Part shown: piece by piece, positions 1-6,320 of the stretch
Layout: every line of letters begins with the position of its first letter
How positions within the stretch are numbered: position 1 is the stretch's first letter
Assembly: GCA_009781325.1 (NCBI GenBank)
Contig: WQYJ01000033.1
Span: forward strand, 1 to 13,876
DNA length: 13,876 bases
DNA from: Propionibacteriaceae bacterium
GTDB lineage: Bacteria; Actinomycetota; Actinomycetes; Propionibacteriales; Propionibacteriaceae
Direction: 5' to 3'
Notes under the pieces: model-generated
The model's input: only the letters and a program-made list of their open reading frames with translations
What the model was told of the DNA's origin: nothing
Databases searched by the model: none
Translations under genes and position numbers: made by a program

Positions 1-143
1 AGGACCCCCGGCAGCCAAACTATGGACTCAAGCGAGTTTCCCTAACCCACGACCCCTACCCACCCCCGCCGTCATCCTGCCGCCAGGCAGGACCCCCGGC
101 AGCCAAACTATGGACTATAGCGAGTTTTCCTCACCCAAGACCC
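1..143. repeat. Tandem repeat, two copies, 88-bp period
   Basis: Positions 1-55 and 89-143 are copies of the same sequence, each beginning AGGACCCCCGGCAGCC. The first 28 bases are identical, and I count 5 mismatches over 55 bases. Copy 1 starts exactly at the window edge, so more copies or the rest of the unit may lie to the left. No plausible coding sequence runs through it. It lies just downstream of the lysE-like gene and looks like an intergenic repeat family. Confidence 0.8.
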
Positions 144-183
144 TACGTCGGCTGCCGGGGGTCCTGCCTGGCGGCAGCATGAC
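71..183. repeat. 34-bp inverted repeat with 45-nt spacer
   Basis: The left arm (71-104, starting GTCATCCTGCCGCC) and the right arm (150-183) are reverse complements at 33 of 34 positions; positions 105-149 are the spacer. Each arm also contains a small internal hairpin, CCTGCC-GCCA-GGCAGG. The left arm overlaps the second tandem copy, so direct and inverted repeats are interleaved. It follows the lysE-like stop codon by about a dozen bases on the minus strand and could fold in the transcript, but there is no T-run typical of an intrinsic terminator. A dispersed intergenic palindromic element is the likelier reading. Confidence 0.75.
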
Positions 184-194
184 CTGGGGGCAGG

Positions 195-815
195 CTAGAG
201 CGAGGACACAACCAACGAAGCAGCAATCCCCCACATGACGACGGCAATAATGATGTCGAGGATTCGCCATGCCCGCGCTGAGGCAAAGAAGGGACGTAGC
301 AGACGTGCACCGTACCCTAAGACAGGGAACCACAAGCAAGAAGCAACCATCGCCCCCACAGCAAACCACCACTGGTTGGGTTGATGCCCCACAGCGAGGG
401 ACCCTAGAAGAACAACGGTGTCTAGGTAGACGTGCGGATTAAGCCATGTCAGTGCACACGCTGTGAGAAGAACCGGCCACAGAGTTGCCCCAGGGGATTG
501 CGTGTCATCACTGACCAGAGTCTTCGGATGCAGCGCTCGGCGCAGAGCCAGGAATCCGTACACCACTAAGAACCCAATACCAATCCCAGTTATCACCGGC
601 AGGGCCCACGACCCAAGTCCAGAAATCAGATCGATACCGAGAGTCCCGGCAGTGATGAGCACGATATCCGATCCGGCACAAATAGCAACGACCCCAAAAA
701 CATGTTCCCCACGCAAACCCTGCCGCAACACATAAGCATTCTGCGCACCGATGGCGATAATGAGTGACAGCCCTGCACCCACACCAGCCAGAACAGCCGC
801 GAGAATCACACCCAT
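195..815 (-). CDS. lysE: LysE/ArgO-family amino-acid exporter
   Basis: This is a 206-residue, very hydrophobic inner-membrane protein of the LysE/RhtB superfamily, which exports basic amino acids (lysine, arginine) using the membrane potential. Family signatures are visible: IIAIGAQNAYVLRQG near residues 18-33 and TWLNPHVYLDT near 122-132, both matching the LysE/ArgO branch rather than RhtB. About six membrane segments can be traced (roughly 1-25, 37-63, 69-94, 108-143, 147-172, 185-206), and the length is normal. The ATG lies 1 nt after the stop of the ybbN-like gene and has no clear Shine-Dalgarno, so it is probably translated by coupling. A LysG-type regulator, which often sits beside lysE, is not visible here. 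The substrate is inferred; the symbol stands for the family. Confidence 0.85.
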   Translation of the reverse strand: MGVILAAVLAGVGAGLSLIIAIGAQNAYVLRQGLRGEHVFGVVAICAGSDIVLITAGTLGIDLISGLGSWALPVITGIGIGFLVVYGFLALRRALHPKTLVSDDTQSPGATLWPVLLTACALTWLNPHVYLDTVVLLGSLAVGHQPNQWWFAVGAMVASCLWFPVLGYGARLLRPFFASARAWRILDIIIAVVMWGIAASLVVSSL

Positions 816-816
816 G

Positions 817-1698
817 CTAGAACAGGGCGGTAGCTAAGTTACGCCGGGCTGATAGTACGACCTTATCCGACGGATCTTGGGTATCAAACAATTCAAGCAA
901 GCGTACGCGAAGCCGCTCGCGATCCTCCCCGACAGTCTCGCGGATAGCTGCGATCAGACGTGAGAATCCTTGTTCAGTTGCGCCCAGTGCAATATCGACA
1001 TCCGCAGCATTGAGAATGTCATCGATACTCGGATTTTCTGCTTCAATAGCGGCAGCAACCTTCACCGGATCGATCCCCGAGGCTCTCACCAGCAGAGCAG
1101 CCTGAGCCCGCCCAATCTTCGCTAACGGATCCGAAGGAGCCTGGGCAAGCAGCTTCTCAAACTCAGCTTGAGCGCCAGCATAGTCTTCGCGTTCCATCGC
1201 CTCGTACGCAGGTGTATAGCGCGGATCTTCTTGGGGATCTTCGTCGGCTTCGACGGCAACGCCCACCGGTTCAGCCTTACCAAGAATCCCGTTCCCGGCA
1301 GCCATCTTCAGCAACTCCGCGATGACCTTCTCTGCATCTTCTTTTGCCATCGAACCCTGCCATAGAGGTACGAGCTGACCGCCGATCACACCGACAACCA
1401 TCGGCACCGCTCGGATTTGAAGAGCCTGAACGATCTGCGGTGAGGTGTCAACATTCATCCGTGCGAGCAGCCATGCACCGTTAGCTGCATTCGCTAACCC
1501 TGACAGGGTCTCCCCCATCTTCGCCGACTCGGGGGCCGCTGATGAATAGAACTCCACCACAATGGGGTACTGGATGGACTTACGGATGGTGGCCTCAAAG
1601 GTCTCCTGAGTCAACTCTGTAACATACAACCCGCCTGCTGGTTGAGCGGTTGTGTCAGCCATCGCGGACAAGTCAAATGCGCCTGATTGTTGTGCCAT
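817..1698 (-). CDS. ybbN: YbbN-like thioredoxin-domain/TPR co-chaperone
   Basis: The 293-residue protein has an N-terminal thioredoxin fold (about 25-133) followed by an acidic linker and TPR-like helices (about 157-293), the arrangement of E. coli YbbN (CnoX), a holdase that works with DnaK and GroEL. The region holding the WCGPC active site in thioredoxin reads FYSSAAPESAKM (50-61). There is no cysteine anywhere in the protein, so redox catalysis is excluded and a binding or chaperone role is the natural reading. The fold's cis-proline is kept (RAVPMVV, Pro99). It starts at ATG 1698 after a weak purine-rich stretch; Met13 is an alternative start. It leads a two-gene minus-strand unit with the exporter and diverges from pgm, with 68 nt between the start codons. 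Confidence 0.85.
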   Translation of the reverse strand: MAQQSGAFDLSAMADTTAQPAGGLYVTELTQETFEATIRKSIQYPIVVEFYSSAAPESAKMGETLSGLANAANGAWLLARMNVDTSPQIVQALQIRAVPMVVGVIGGQLVPLWQGSMAKEDAEKVIAELLKMAAGNGILGKAEPVGVAVEADEDPQEDPRYTPAYEAMEREDYAGAQAEFEKLLAQAPSDPLAKIGRAQAALLVRASGIDPVKVAAAIEAENPSIDDILNAADVDIALGATEQGFSRLIAAIRETVGEDRERLRVRLLELFDTQDPSDKVVLSARRNLATALF

Positions 1699-1737
1699 GG
1701 ACTCATTCTCTCATGATTTCTGAAAAAGGCTTGCTGA

Positions 1738-1759
1738 CTTGCCCTTCGTTGGGCAAGGA
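1738..1759 (+). promoter_or_regulatory. Hairpin covering the pgm Shine-Dalgarno
   Basis: CTTGCCC (1738-1744) and GGGCAAG (1751-1757) form a perfect 7-bp stem with a 6-nt loop, TTCGTT. The ribosome-binding sequence AAGGA (1755-1759), 7 nt before the pgm ATG at 1767, overlaps the 3' arm. If the transcript starts upstream, the hairpin would partly mask the site. The structure is read directly; the regulatory effect is inferred. Confidence 0.45.
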
Positions 1760-1766
1760 TGATTTC

Positions 1767-3386
1767 ATGACTGATCCCCGCGCCGGCCAACTGGCATCAC
1801 CGGCAGACCTCATTGACACACAGGCAGTACTGGCTGCCTACTATGACATCGTCCCTGATCCGCAGAACCCCGATCAGAAGGTAGTTTTCGGCACCTCTGG
1901 CCATCGCGGTTCGAGTTTGGATGGAGCCTTCAACGAGGCCCACATCGCATGCATCACCCAAGCCATCATCGAGTACCGCGCATCGCTGTCGATCACAGGA
2001 CCCCTCTATATCGCCAAGGACCCCCACCTGCTGAGCGGACCTGCCTGGAAAACCGCTCTGGAAGTCCTGGCAGCCAACGACATCCCAACTCTGTCGGATG
2101 CAGAAGGCGACTACACTCCCACTCCTGCGCTGTCCAGGGCCATCATCGCCCACAATGCAGGAAGGGACCGCGACCTCGCCGACGGGATTGTAGTGACTCC
2201 CTCGCACAACCCTCCCCGAGACGGAGGTTTCAAATACAACCCACCCAACGGAGGTCCCGCTGACACCGATGCAACATCGTGGATTGCCGGGCGGGCTAAT
2301 GAACTGATGAGAAACCCTGGGCAGGTTAGACGCAGTCCCGCGCTCGATTGCGTGAGTTGGTTCGACTTCCGCACTCCCTACTGCGAAGCCCTCAACACCG
2401 TCATAGACATGGACGCCATCCGATCAGCAGGAGTACGCATCGGAGCTAACCCGCTGGGTGGAGCGTCCTTGCAGTATTGGCAATACATCGCCGAGAACCT
2501 CGGATTGAACCTTACTGTGACCGACACCCGCCTCGACCCTCGCTGGGACTTCATGACTCTGGATCATGACGGGAAGATACGCATGGACTGCTCCTCACCG
2601 TACTGCATGGTTAATGTCGTGGCGGATAAAGACTCCTATGACATCTCCACAGGAAATGACGCCGACGCTGACCGCCATGGCATTGTCACACCTGATGCTG
2701 GTCTACTGAATCCCAACCATTATTTGGCTGTGGCAATCTCTTACCTCTACACCAACCGTCCTGGTTGGTCTGGTGACGCCGGAATCGGCAAGACCCTGGT
2801 CTCCAGTTCCATCATCGACCGTGTGGCTGCCTCTATTGGCCGCGAACTTGTGGAAGTCCCGGTGGGCTTCAAGTGGTTCGTTCCTGGGCTGATCACAGGC
2901 TCCATCGGGTTCGGCGGAGAAGAGTCCGCTGGAGCATCCTTCCTCACCAGACAAGGGACTACCTGGACAACAGACAAGGATGGGCTCATCCTCAATCTCT
3001 TAGCATCGGAGATCCTTGCTGTGACGGGTAAGAATCCTTCTGCACACTACCGTGATTTGGAAGAACGTTTCGGCGCTTCCACCTATGCCCGTGTGGATGC
3101 ACCAGCAACCAGGGAACAGAAGGCTCGGCTGTCGAAGCTGTCTCCTGAGGATGTCAGCGCTACAGAACTGGCTGGTGAACCTATCCTGGCAAAGCTCACC
3201 TCTGCCCCGGGCAATGGGGCTGCTATTGGGGGTCTTAAGGTCGTCACCGAGAATGCATGGTTTGCAGCACGGCCCTCCGGAACAGAAGATGTCTACAAGA
3301 TCTACGCTGAGTCTTTCTTAGGGCCCGACCACCTCGCCCAGGTTCAAAGCGAAGCCCGCGCAGTCGTTGGCACAGCCCTCGGCTGA
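1767..3386 (+). CDS. pgm: Phosphoglucomutase (alpha-D-glucose)
   Basis: This 539-residue enzyme interconverts glucose-1-phosphate and glucose-6-phosphate in the cytoplasm, linking glycolysis with glycogen, trehalose and cell-wall sugar-nucleotide synthesis. It aligns along its whole length with E. coli Pgm (546 aa). Visible motifs are FGTSGHRG (41-48), the phosphoserine loop TPSHNPP with Ser146, the Mg-binding NDADADRHG (297-305; Asp298, Asp300, Asp302), the sugar loop GGEESAGASF (383-392) and the phosphate-binding RPSGTED near residue 505. The start at 1767 is chosen because AAGGA precedes it at good spacing and homology begins at once (RAGQ...DLID); the frame stays open upstream to 1650, but that part overlaps ybbN and has no homology. 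It ends 3 nt before the stop of the convergent metallophosphatase gene. Confidence 0.97.
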   Translation: MTDPRAGQLASPADLIDTQAVLAAYYDIVPDPQNPDQKVVFGTSGHRGSSLDGAFNEAHIACITQAIIEYRASLSITGPLYIAKDPHLLSGPAWKTALEVLAANDIPTLSDAEGDYTPTPALSRAIIAHNAGRDRDLADGIVVTPSHNPPRDGGFKYNPPNGGPADTDATSWIAGRANELMRNPGQVRRSPALDCVSWFDFRTPYCEALNTVIDMDAIRSAGVRIGANPLGGASLQYWQYIAENLGLNLTVTDTRLDPRWDFMTLDHDGKIRMDCSSPYCMVNVVADKDSYDISTGNDADADRHGIVTPDAGLLNPNHYLAVAISYLYTNRPGWSGDAGIGKTLVSSSIIDRVAASIGRELVEVPVGFKWFVPGLITGSIGFGGEESAGASFLTRQGTTWTTDKDGLILNLLASEILAVTGKNPSAHYRDLEERFGASTYARVDAPATREQKARLSKLSPEDVSATELAGEPILAKLTSAPGNGAAIGGLKVVTENAWFAARPSGTEDVYKIYAESFLGPDHLAQVQSEARAVVGTALG

Positions 3387-3389
3387 TAA

Positions 3390-4862
3390 CTAGGCAAAAA
3401 TCTTGAGTCTTCCCTCGACACCATAGGTCTCGGGATCGTTGTCGGTGAAGTATTCGAGCAGTACGTCCTGTTCATCGGTTGCGATCACAACCTCTGCTCC
3501 GTTTTCGAGTACTTCCTGGTAGGACACCCCGAAAGAGGTGTCGAAGTTATCGCGGTGGAAATTCTGGATTGCCATCGTGAACTTCTGGTTATCGCCAACG
3601 GGTTCACCCATGTAGGTAAAGCGCAGGAAGTCCTGTTTGGAACGTGACCATTCAATTTTGAGTCCTCGGGAGAACTGGAAGAACTCGGTGTGATCGCCAA
3701 CGAAAGCTTCCTCGCGCAGAATGTGAGTCCACATCGTCTTGAGTTGCCCGCCAGTGACTCTCACCATAAACACCTTGGCATGGTACGGAACTGTCTCAAG
3801 CAGAGTGCCCAGGGTTACCACGGGGCCCATCTCTTCCCTCCTGATCGACCCGGAACCAAACATCACCAGATCCACCCCAAGACAGGTCCTCATAGCATCA
3901 GCAAAGAGATTTCCTAGTTCTGTCTCCTGGGTACGGCTGGGGTGTGTCATCCTATGCGGAAGCCGACACAGGATTCGCCCGTACTTCTTATCAGTCTGCT
4001 CCTTGTACGCCTCGACGATGGATGCCAGGGCATCATCATTGGGGCAGGTCTTCTCATTGATCGGAACAAGCTGCCAGGTATAGCTATGGACGGTGTTTAA
4101 GTCGGTGTCAACAACTAGATCGAAACGCCCGATCTGATCGGTTCCTTTGCCCGCTTGAACGATAAGAATGTCATTGACGACTGCGGGTTCTTCGAGGTAG
4201 GTGTGAGTATGGGCTCCGATGATGATGTCTACACCCCAGGCTGGATCCAGCATCGCTGCGAGTTTCTTGTCCTCTTCGAAACCAATGTGGGTCAGCAAGA
4301 CTGTGAGATCGACATCTGTTCTGTGATAGGCATTGCAGATTCTTCCCACTTCCTGAGCAGCATCAGCAACATCAATGAGCGTACTGACCAGTGAGTCTCC
4401 CTTAATCGCACTCATCACCTCCTCGGTGATGATCCCGATGAACATGATTCTCATCCCATGTCTCTTCAGGAAGGCATGGGACTGGAAGAGGCGGGTGTAG
4501 GGATTCTTGATGAAAATGTTGGCATTCACGATGGGGAATCGGGCACAACGCTCCAAGAAGAGCAGATGAGTCAGACCATAGTCAGTCTCATGGTTGCCCA
4601 GGGAGGCAACATCAGGGCCCAGCATGTTCATGATCTCAATGGTGGACAACCCCTTGTATTCCGCATCAATCAGAGACCCCTGGAGCATGTCTCCAGGGAT
4701 GCAGTAGATCACGTAGGGCTCCTCGTTGCGTACTTGTTGTATATAGCTTGATAGCCGTGCAACCCCTCCGATCAGTTCGCCGTCAATCTCTTCGGGCAGG
4801 AAATCTCCGTGAAGATCATTGGAATGCAGTAGTACGAGTTTTCTGTAGCGGTCGTCGTCCAT
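3390..4862 (-). CDS. 5'-nucleotidase/UshA-type metallophosphatase, apparently cytoplasmic
   Basis: The 490-residue protein has the two-domain layout of the UshA/CpdB family, which hydrolyses nucleotides, cyclic nucleotides or related phosphoesters. The N-terminal calcineurin-like domain shows all metal-site motifs: HSNDLH (Asp16, His18), GDML (Asp58), GNHETD (Asn90, catalytic His91, Asp94), THIG (His192) and GAHTHT (His218, His220). The C-terminal 5'-nucleotidase domain (about 300-490) shows ETELGNLFADAMR and GSGSIRREE. Most relatives are exported or wall-anchored, but this one begins MDDDRYRKLVLLHS, with no signal peptide, and has no LPXTG motif, so it should act inside the cell. ATG 4862 is preceded by AAGGGG. 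The substrate cannot be told from sequence. Confidence 0.88.
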   Translation of the reverse strand: MDDDRYRKLVLLHSNDLHGDFLPEEIDGELIGGVARLSSYIQQVRNEEPYVIYCIPGDMLQGSLIDAEYKGLSTIEIMNMLGPDVASLGNHETDYGLTHLLFLERCARFPIVNANIFIKNPYTRLFQSHAFLKRHGMRIMFIGIITEEVMSAIKGDSLVSTLIDVADAAQEVGRICNAYHRTDVDLTVLLTHIGFEEDKKLAAMLDPAWGVDIIIGAHTHTYLEEPAVVNDILIVQAGKGTDQIGRFDLVVDTDLNTVHSYTWQLVPINEKTCPNDDALASIVEAYKEQTDKKYGRILCRLPHRMTHPSRTQETELGNLFADAMRTCLGVDLVMFGSGSIRREEMGPVVTLGTLLETVPYHAKVFMVRVTGGQLKTMWTHILREEAFVGDHTEFFQFSRGLKIEWSRSKQDFLRFTYMGEPVGDNQKFTMAIQNFHRDNFDTSFGVSYQEVLENGAEVVIATDEQDVLLEYFTDNDPETYGVEGRLKIFA

Positions 4863-4884
4863 GGTCGCCCCTTGTTCCGGTCAT

Positions 4885-4905
4885 CCCCTGGGTGGGGTGG
4901 GGTGG
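4885..4905. repeat. G-run repeat in the leader of the metallophosphatase gene
   Basis: On the plus strand positions 4890-4905 read GGG-T-GGGG-T-GGGG-T-GG, preceded by CCCC at 4885-4888. It lies about 25-45 nt upstream of the minus-strand start at 4862, so the mRNA would carry the C-rich form. The fourth run has only two Gs, so it would support at best a weak two-tier quadruplex on the template strand. Confidence 0.45.
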
Positions 4906-4948
4906 CATCCATGCTACGCTCAAGAATTCGCTTTGAGAAGATCGATTT

Positions 4949-5485
4949 CTATGTCCCGTCAGCGACCACAACTGCGCTAGCAGCACGGCGCACACCGGAG
5001 CGATGAATAACACCTTGAATGATGAGATCCCGAGACTTGGGGTTTGCCACGAATGTGATTTTGCGCATCCCCTGAGAAGCAGCAGATTCAAAGGTGAGGT
5101 GGCCGTAATTGAAGATCATGCCCGTCAGGGTCTGGTGAACAGTGATGTCAAGAATCCTCATGAGCGGAATGGTTGCAATATCTCGTTTCAGAACTCCATG
5201 GACGCGAAACACGCGCATATTTGTTACTACGAAGCGATCCATATTGAGCGCATGGTATTTCCACAACCCGACGCAGGAGATTACGAAGCCAAGTAAGCAG
5301 ACTAACGCCCAAAACGGCCCGCCACTCGGCGATATTAGAATAACTATAACGCCCGTAATAACGAGTGCGGCTGGATAAACCATACAAATGGGATGTTTGA
5401 CGATCTCCTCAACAATCTGTTCCTCCTCTAGGTCCAGCAAATACTGCGAGACATTAGGTGAAAAGAGAGAAGGGCGGGACCCCAT
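4949..5485 (-). CDS. Membrane-anchored bacterial PH-domain protein (YdbS/YdbT-like)
   Basis: The 178-residue protein has a short cytoplasmic N-terminus, two adjacent membrane helices (about 35-52 and 57-76) and a bacterial PH (bPH2) domain (about 82-155). The domain is recognised by DRFVVTNMRVFRVHGVLKRD, the TIPLMRILDITV strand pair and NYGHLTFESA, all typical of YdbS/YdbT-type proteins. The biochemical role of the family is not established; membrane or envelope stress functions have been proposed. The ATG directly abuts the upstream gene's stop (TAAATG), so it is translationally coupled to the small membrane protein. The metallophosphatase gene follows 86 nt downstream on the same strand and may be co-transcribed. 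Confidence 0.85.
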   Translation of the reverse strand: MGSRPSLFSPNVSQYLLDLEEEQIVEEIVKHPICMVYPAALVITGVIVILISPSGGPFWALVCLLGFVISCVGLWKYHALNMDRFVVTNMRVFRVHGVLKRDIATIPLMRILDITVHQTLTGMIFNYGHLTFESAASQGMRKITFVANPKSRDLIIQGVIHRSGVRRAASAVVVADGT

Positions 5486-5665
5486 TTATGGTTCCGAATG
5501 AGTCAGAGTATCCAGAAACTTTAGAATGGCATCCCCTAGTGAAGTGAAGAACGTCTTAATGGCAACGGCTGTCTCTTCTGGGCTGGTAAACACCCAGAAA
5601 ATGGCAAAGGCAACCGCTACTAGGACTACAAGTCCAACAGCAAGCTTTCCGATCTGCTTAAACAA
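5486..5665 (-). CDS. Small single-span membrane protein of unknown function
   Basis: I prefer a TTG start at 5665 (59 residues, beginning M-F-K-Q-I-G-K), because a perfect AGGAGG lies 4 nt upstream. The longer reading from GTG 5704 (72 residues) is open in frame but places that AGGAGG inside the coding sequence and has only a weak ribosome-binding site of its own. The protein has one strong membrane helix (GKLAVGLVVLVAVAFAIFWVF), then a short amphipathic tail containing TFFTSLGDAILKFLDTL. I do not recognise a family. Its stop codon abuts the start of the PH-domain gene, so the two are probably made together and may interact in the membrane. Confidence 0.65.
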   Translation of the reverse strand: MFKQIGKLAVGLVVLVAVAFAIFWVFTSPEETAVAIKTFFTSLGDAILKFLDTLTHSEP

Positions 5666-5669
5666 CGCT

Positions 5670-5675
5670 CCTCCT
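5670..5675 (-). promoter_or_regulatory. Shine-Dalgarno AGGAGG setting a TTG start
   Basis: CCTCCT on the shown strand is AGGAGG on the minus strand, 4 nt before TTG 5665. It is a perfect match to the anti-Shine-Dalgarno, and it lies inside the frame of the longer GTG reading, which argues for the shorter protein. Confidence 0.6.
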
Positions 5676-5793
5676 GGTTCCAGCTTCCACTCTCTATGAT
5701 GCACTACTGGTATGACACCCCTGGTGATTTCTATAGTGCGTGTCGAGAGATACGGGGTGGCTATGACAACAATAAATATGAAACACTAAGGGC

Positions 5794-6243
5794 ATGGAGA
5801 ATTCAGATCTATTTACGTGCGTCGATCACGTCGGTTATGCCGTCTTGAACCTCGACGATGCCATCAAGTTCCACACTGAAGTCCTTGGATGGCGCGTCCT
5901 TCACCGCGAAACCAATGAAGAGCAAGGTGTCGAGGAAGCAATGCTGGGCACTGGTGACCAGCCAGAATTGGCTGCTCAGATTCAATTACTCGCTCCGCTC
6001 TCCCCAGAATCCACCATTGGCAAGTACATTGCGAACAATGGTGGCCGCGGCGGAATCCAGCAGGTGGCATATCGCGTTAACGACATGGATCGCGTATGCG
6101 AGGTCCTAGCAGCACGCGGAGTACGCCTTCTGTACCCAGCGCCAAAAATCGGCACAGGCGGCTCCCGCATTCAATTCGTACACCCCAAAGACACTGGCGG
6201 CATCCTTCTGGAGATCGTAGAACCAGCAGTCGGTTCACACTAA
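5794..6243 (+). CDS. mce: Methylmalonyl-CoA epimerase
   Basis: The 149-residue glyoxalase/VOC-fold enzyme converts (S)- to (R)-methylmalonyl-CoA, linking propionyl-CoA with the B12-dependent mutase and succinyl-CoA. It aligns end to end with the Propionibacterium shermanii epimerase (148 aa): DHVGYAV (11-17), NEEQGVEEAM (41-50), IQLLAPLSPEST (63-74) and FVHPKDTGGILLEIVEP (128-144). Metal ligands corresponding to shermanii His12, Gln65 and Glu141 are His12, Gln64 and Glu140. The fourth ligand, His91, is replaced by Gln90 (GIQQVAYRV). ATG 5794 is preceded very closely by AAGGG, and no other in-frame start fits the homology. The cobalamin adenosyltransferase 2.7 kb downstream serves the same pathway. 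Confidence 0.93.
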   Translation: MENSDLFTCVDHVGYAVLNLDDAIKFHTEVLGWRVLHRETNEEQGVEEAMLGTGDQPELAAQIQLLAPLSPESTIGKYIANNGGRGGIQQVAYRVNDMDRVCEVLAARGVRLLYPAPKIGTGGSRIQFVHPKDTGGILLEIVEPAVGSH

Positions 6244-6263
6244 GCGCCTGAATCAAGTAGACT
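6234..6263 (+). promoter_or_regulatory. Candidate sigma-A-type promoter for the DivIVA-like gene
   Basis: TTCACA (6234-6239; 5 of 6 to TTGACA) and TAGACT (6258-6263; 4 of 6 to TATAAT, fitting the actinobacterial TANNNT) are separated by 18 nt. The -35 element lies inside the last codons of the epimerase gene. Initiation near 6270 would give a leader of about 50 nt. The match is by eye only. Confidence 0.4.
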
Positions 6264-6268
6264 GACCG

Positions 6269-6292
6269 GGTCCTGGCAACAAGGCCAGGACC
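6269..6292 (+). terminator. 9-bp hairpin between mce and the DivIVA-like gene
   Basis: GGTCCTGGC (6269-6277) and GCCAGGACC (6284-6292) form a perfect 9-bp stem with a 6-nt loop, AACAAG. The sequence after it is CTCTTCC, pyrimidine-rich but without a T-run, so termination after mce would be inefficient. If the promoter at 6234-6263 is real, the hairpin would instead sit at the very 5' end of the DivIVA-like mRNA, where it could protect the transcript. Confidence 0.45.
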
Positions 6293-6309
6293 TCTTCCGG
6301 AATTGCTTC

Positions 6310-6314
6310 AGGAG
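6310..6314 (+). promoter_or_regulatory. Shine-Dalgarno AGGAG deciding the start
   Basis: AGGAG lies 3 nt before ATG 6318 and 6 nt before ATG 6321. The second spacing is closer to optimal, so 6321 is preferred. A TTG at 6303 in the same frame lies upstream of this site and is rejected. Confidence 0.6.
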
Positions 6315-6320
6315 CACATG

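Noticed and set aside
1..143. CRISPR array at the left edge
   Set aside because: There are only two copies with a long divergent interval and internal hairpins, no regular repeat-spacer structure and no cas genes.
115..372. Minus-strand frame through the left repeats
   Set aside because: It is Cys/Arg-rich, crosses the repeats and overlaps the clear LysE-type gene in another frame.
1650..1766. In-frame N-terminal extension of pgm from 1650
   Set aside because: It overlaps the ybbN-like gene, has no similarity to Pgm, and ATG 1767 has a well-placed AAGGA with homology starting at once.
6303..6320. TTG 6303 as start of the DivIVA-like gene
   Set aside because: The Shine-Dalgarno AGGAG at 6310-6314 lies downstream of it and serves ATG 6318/6321.
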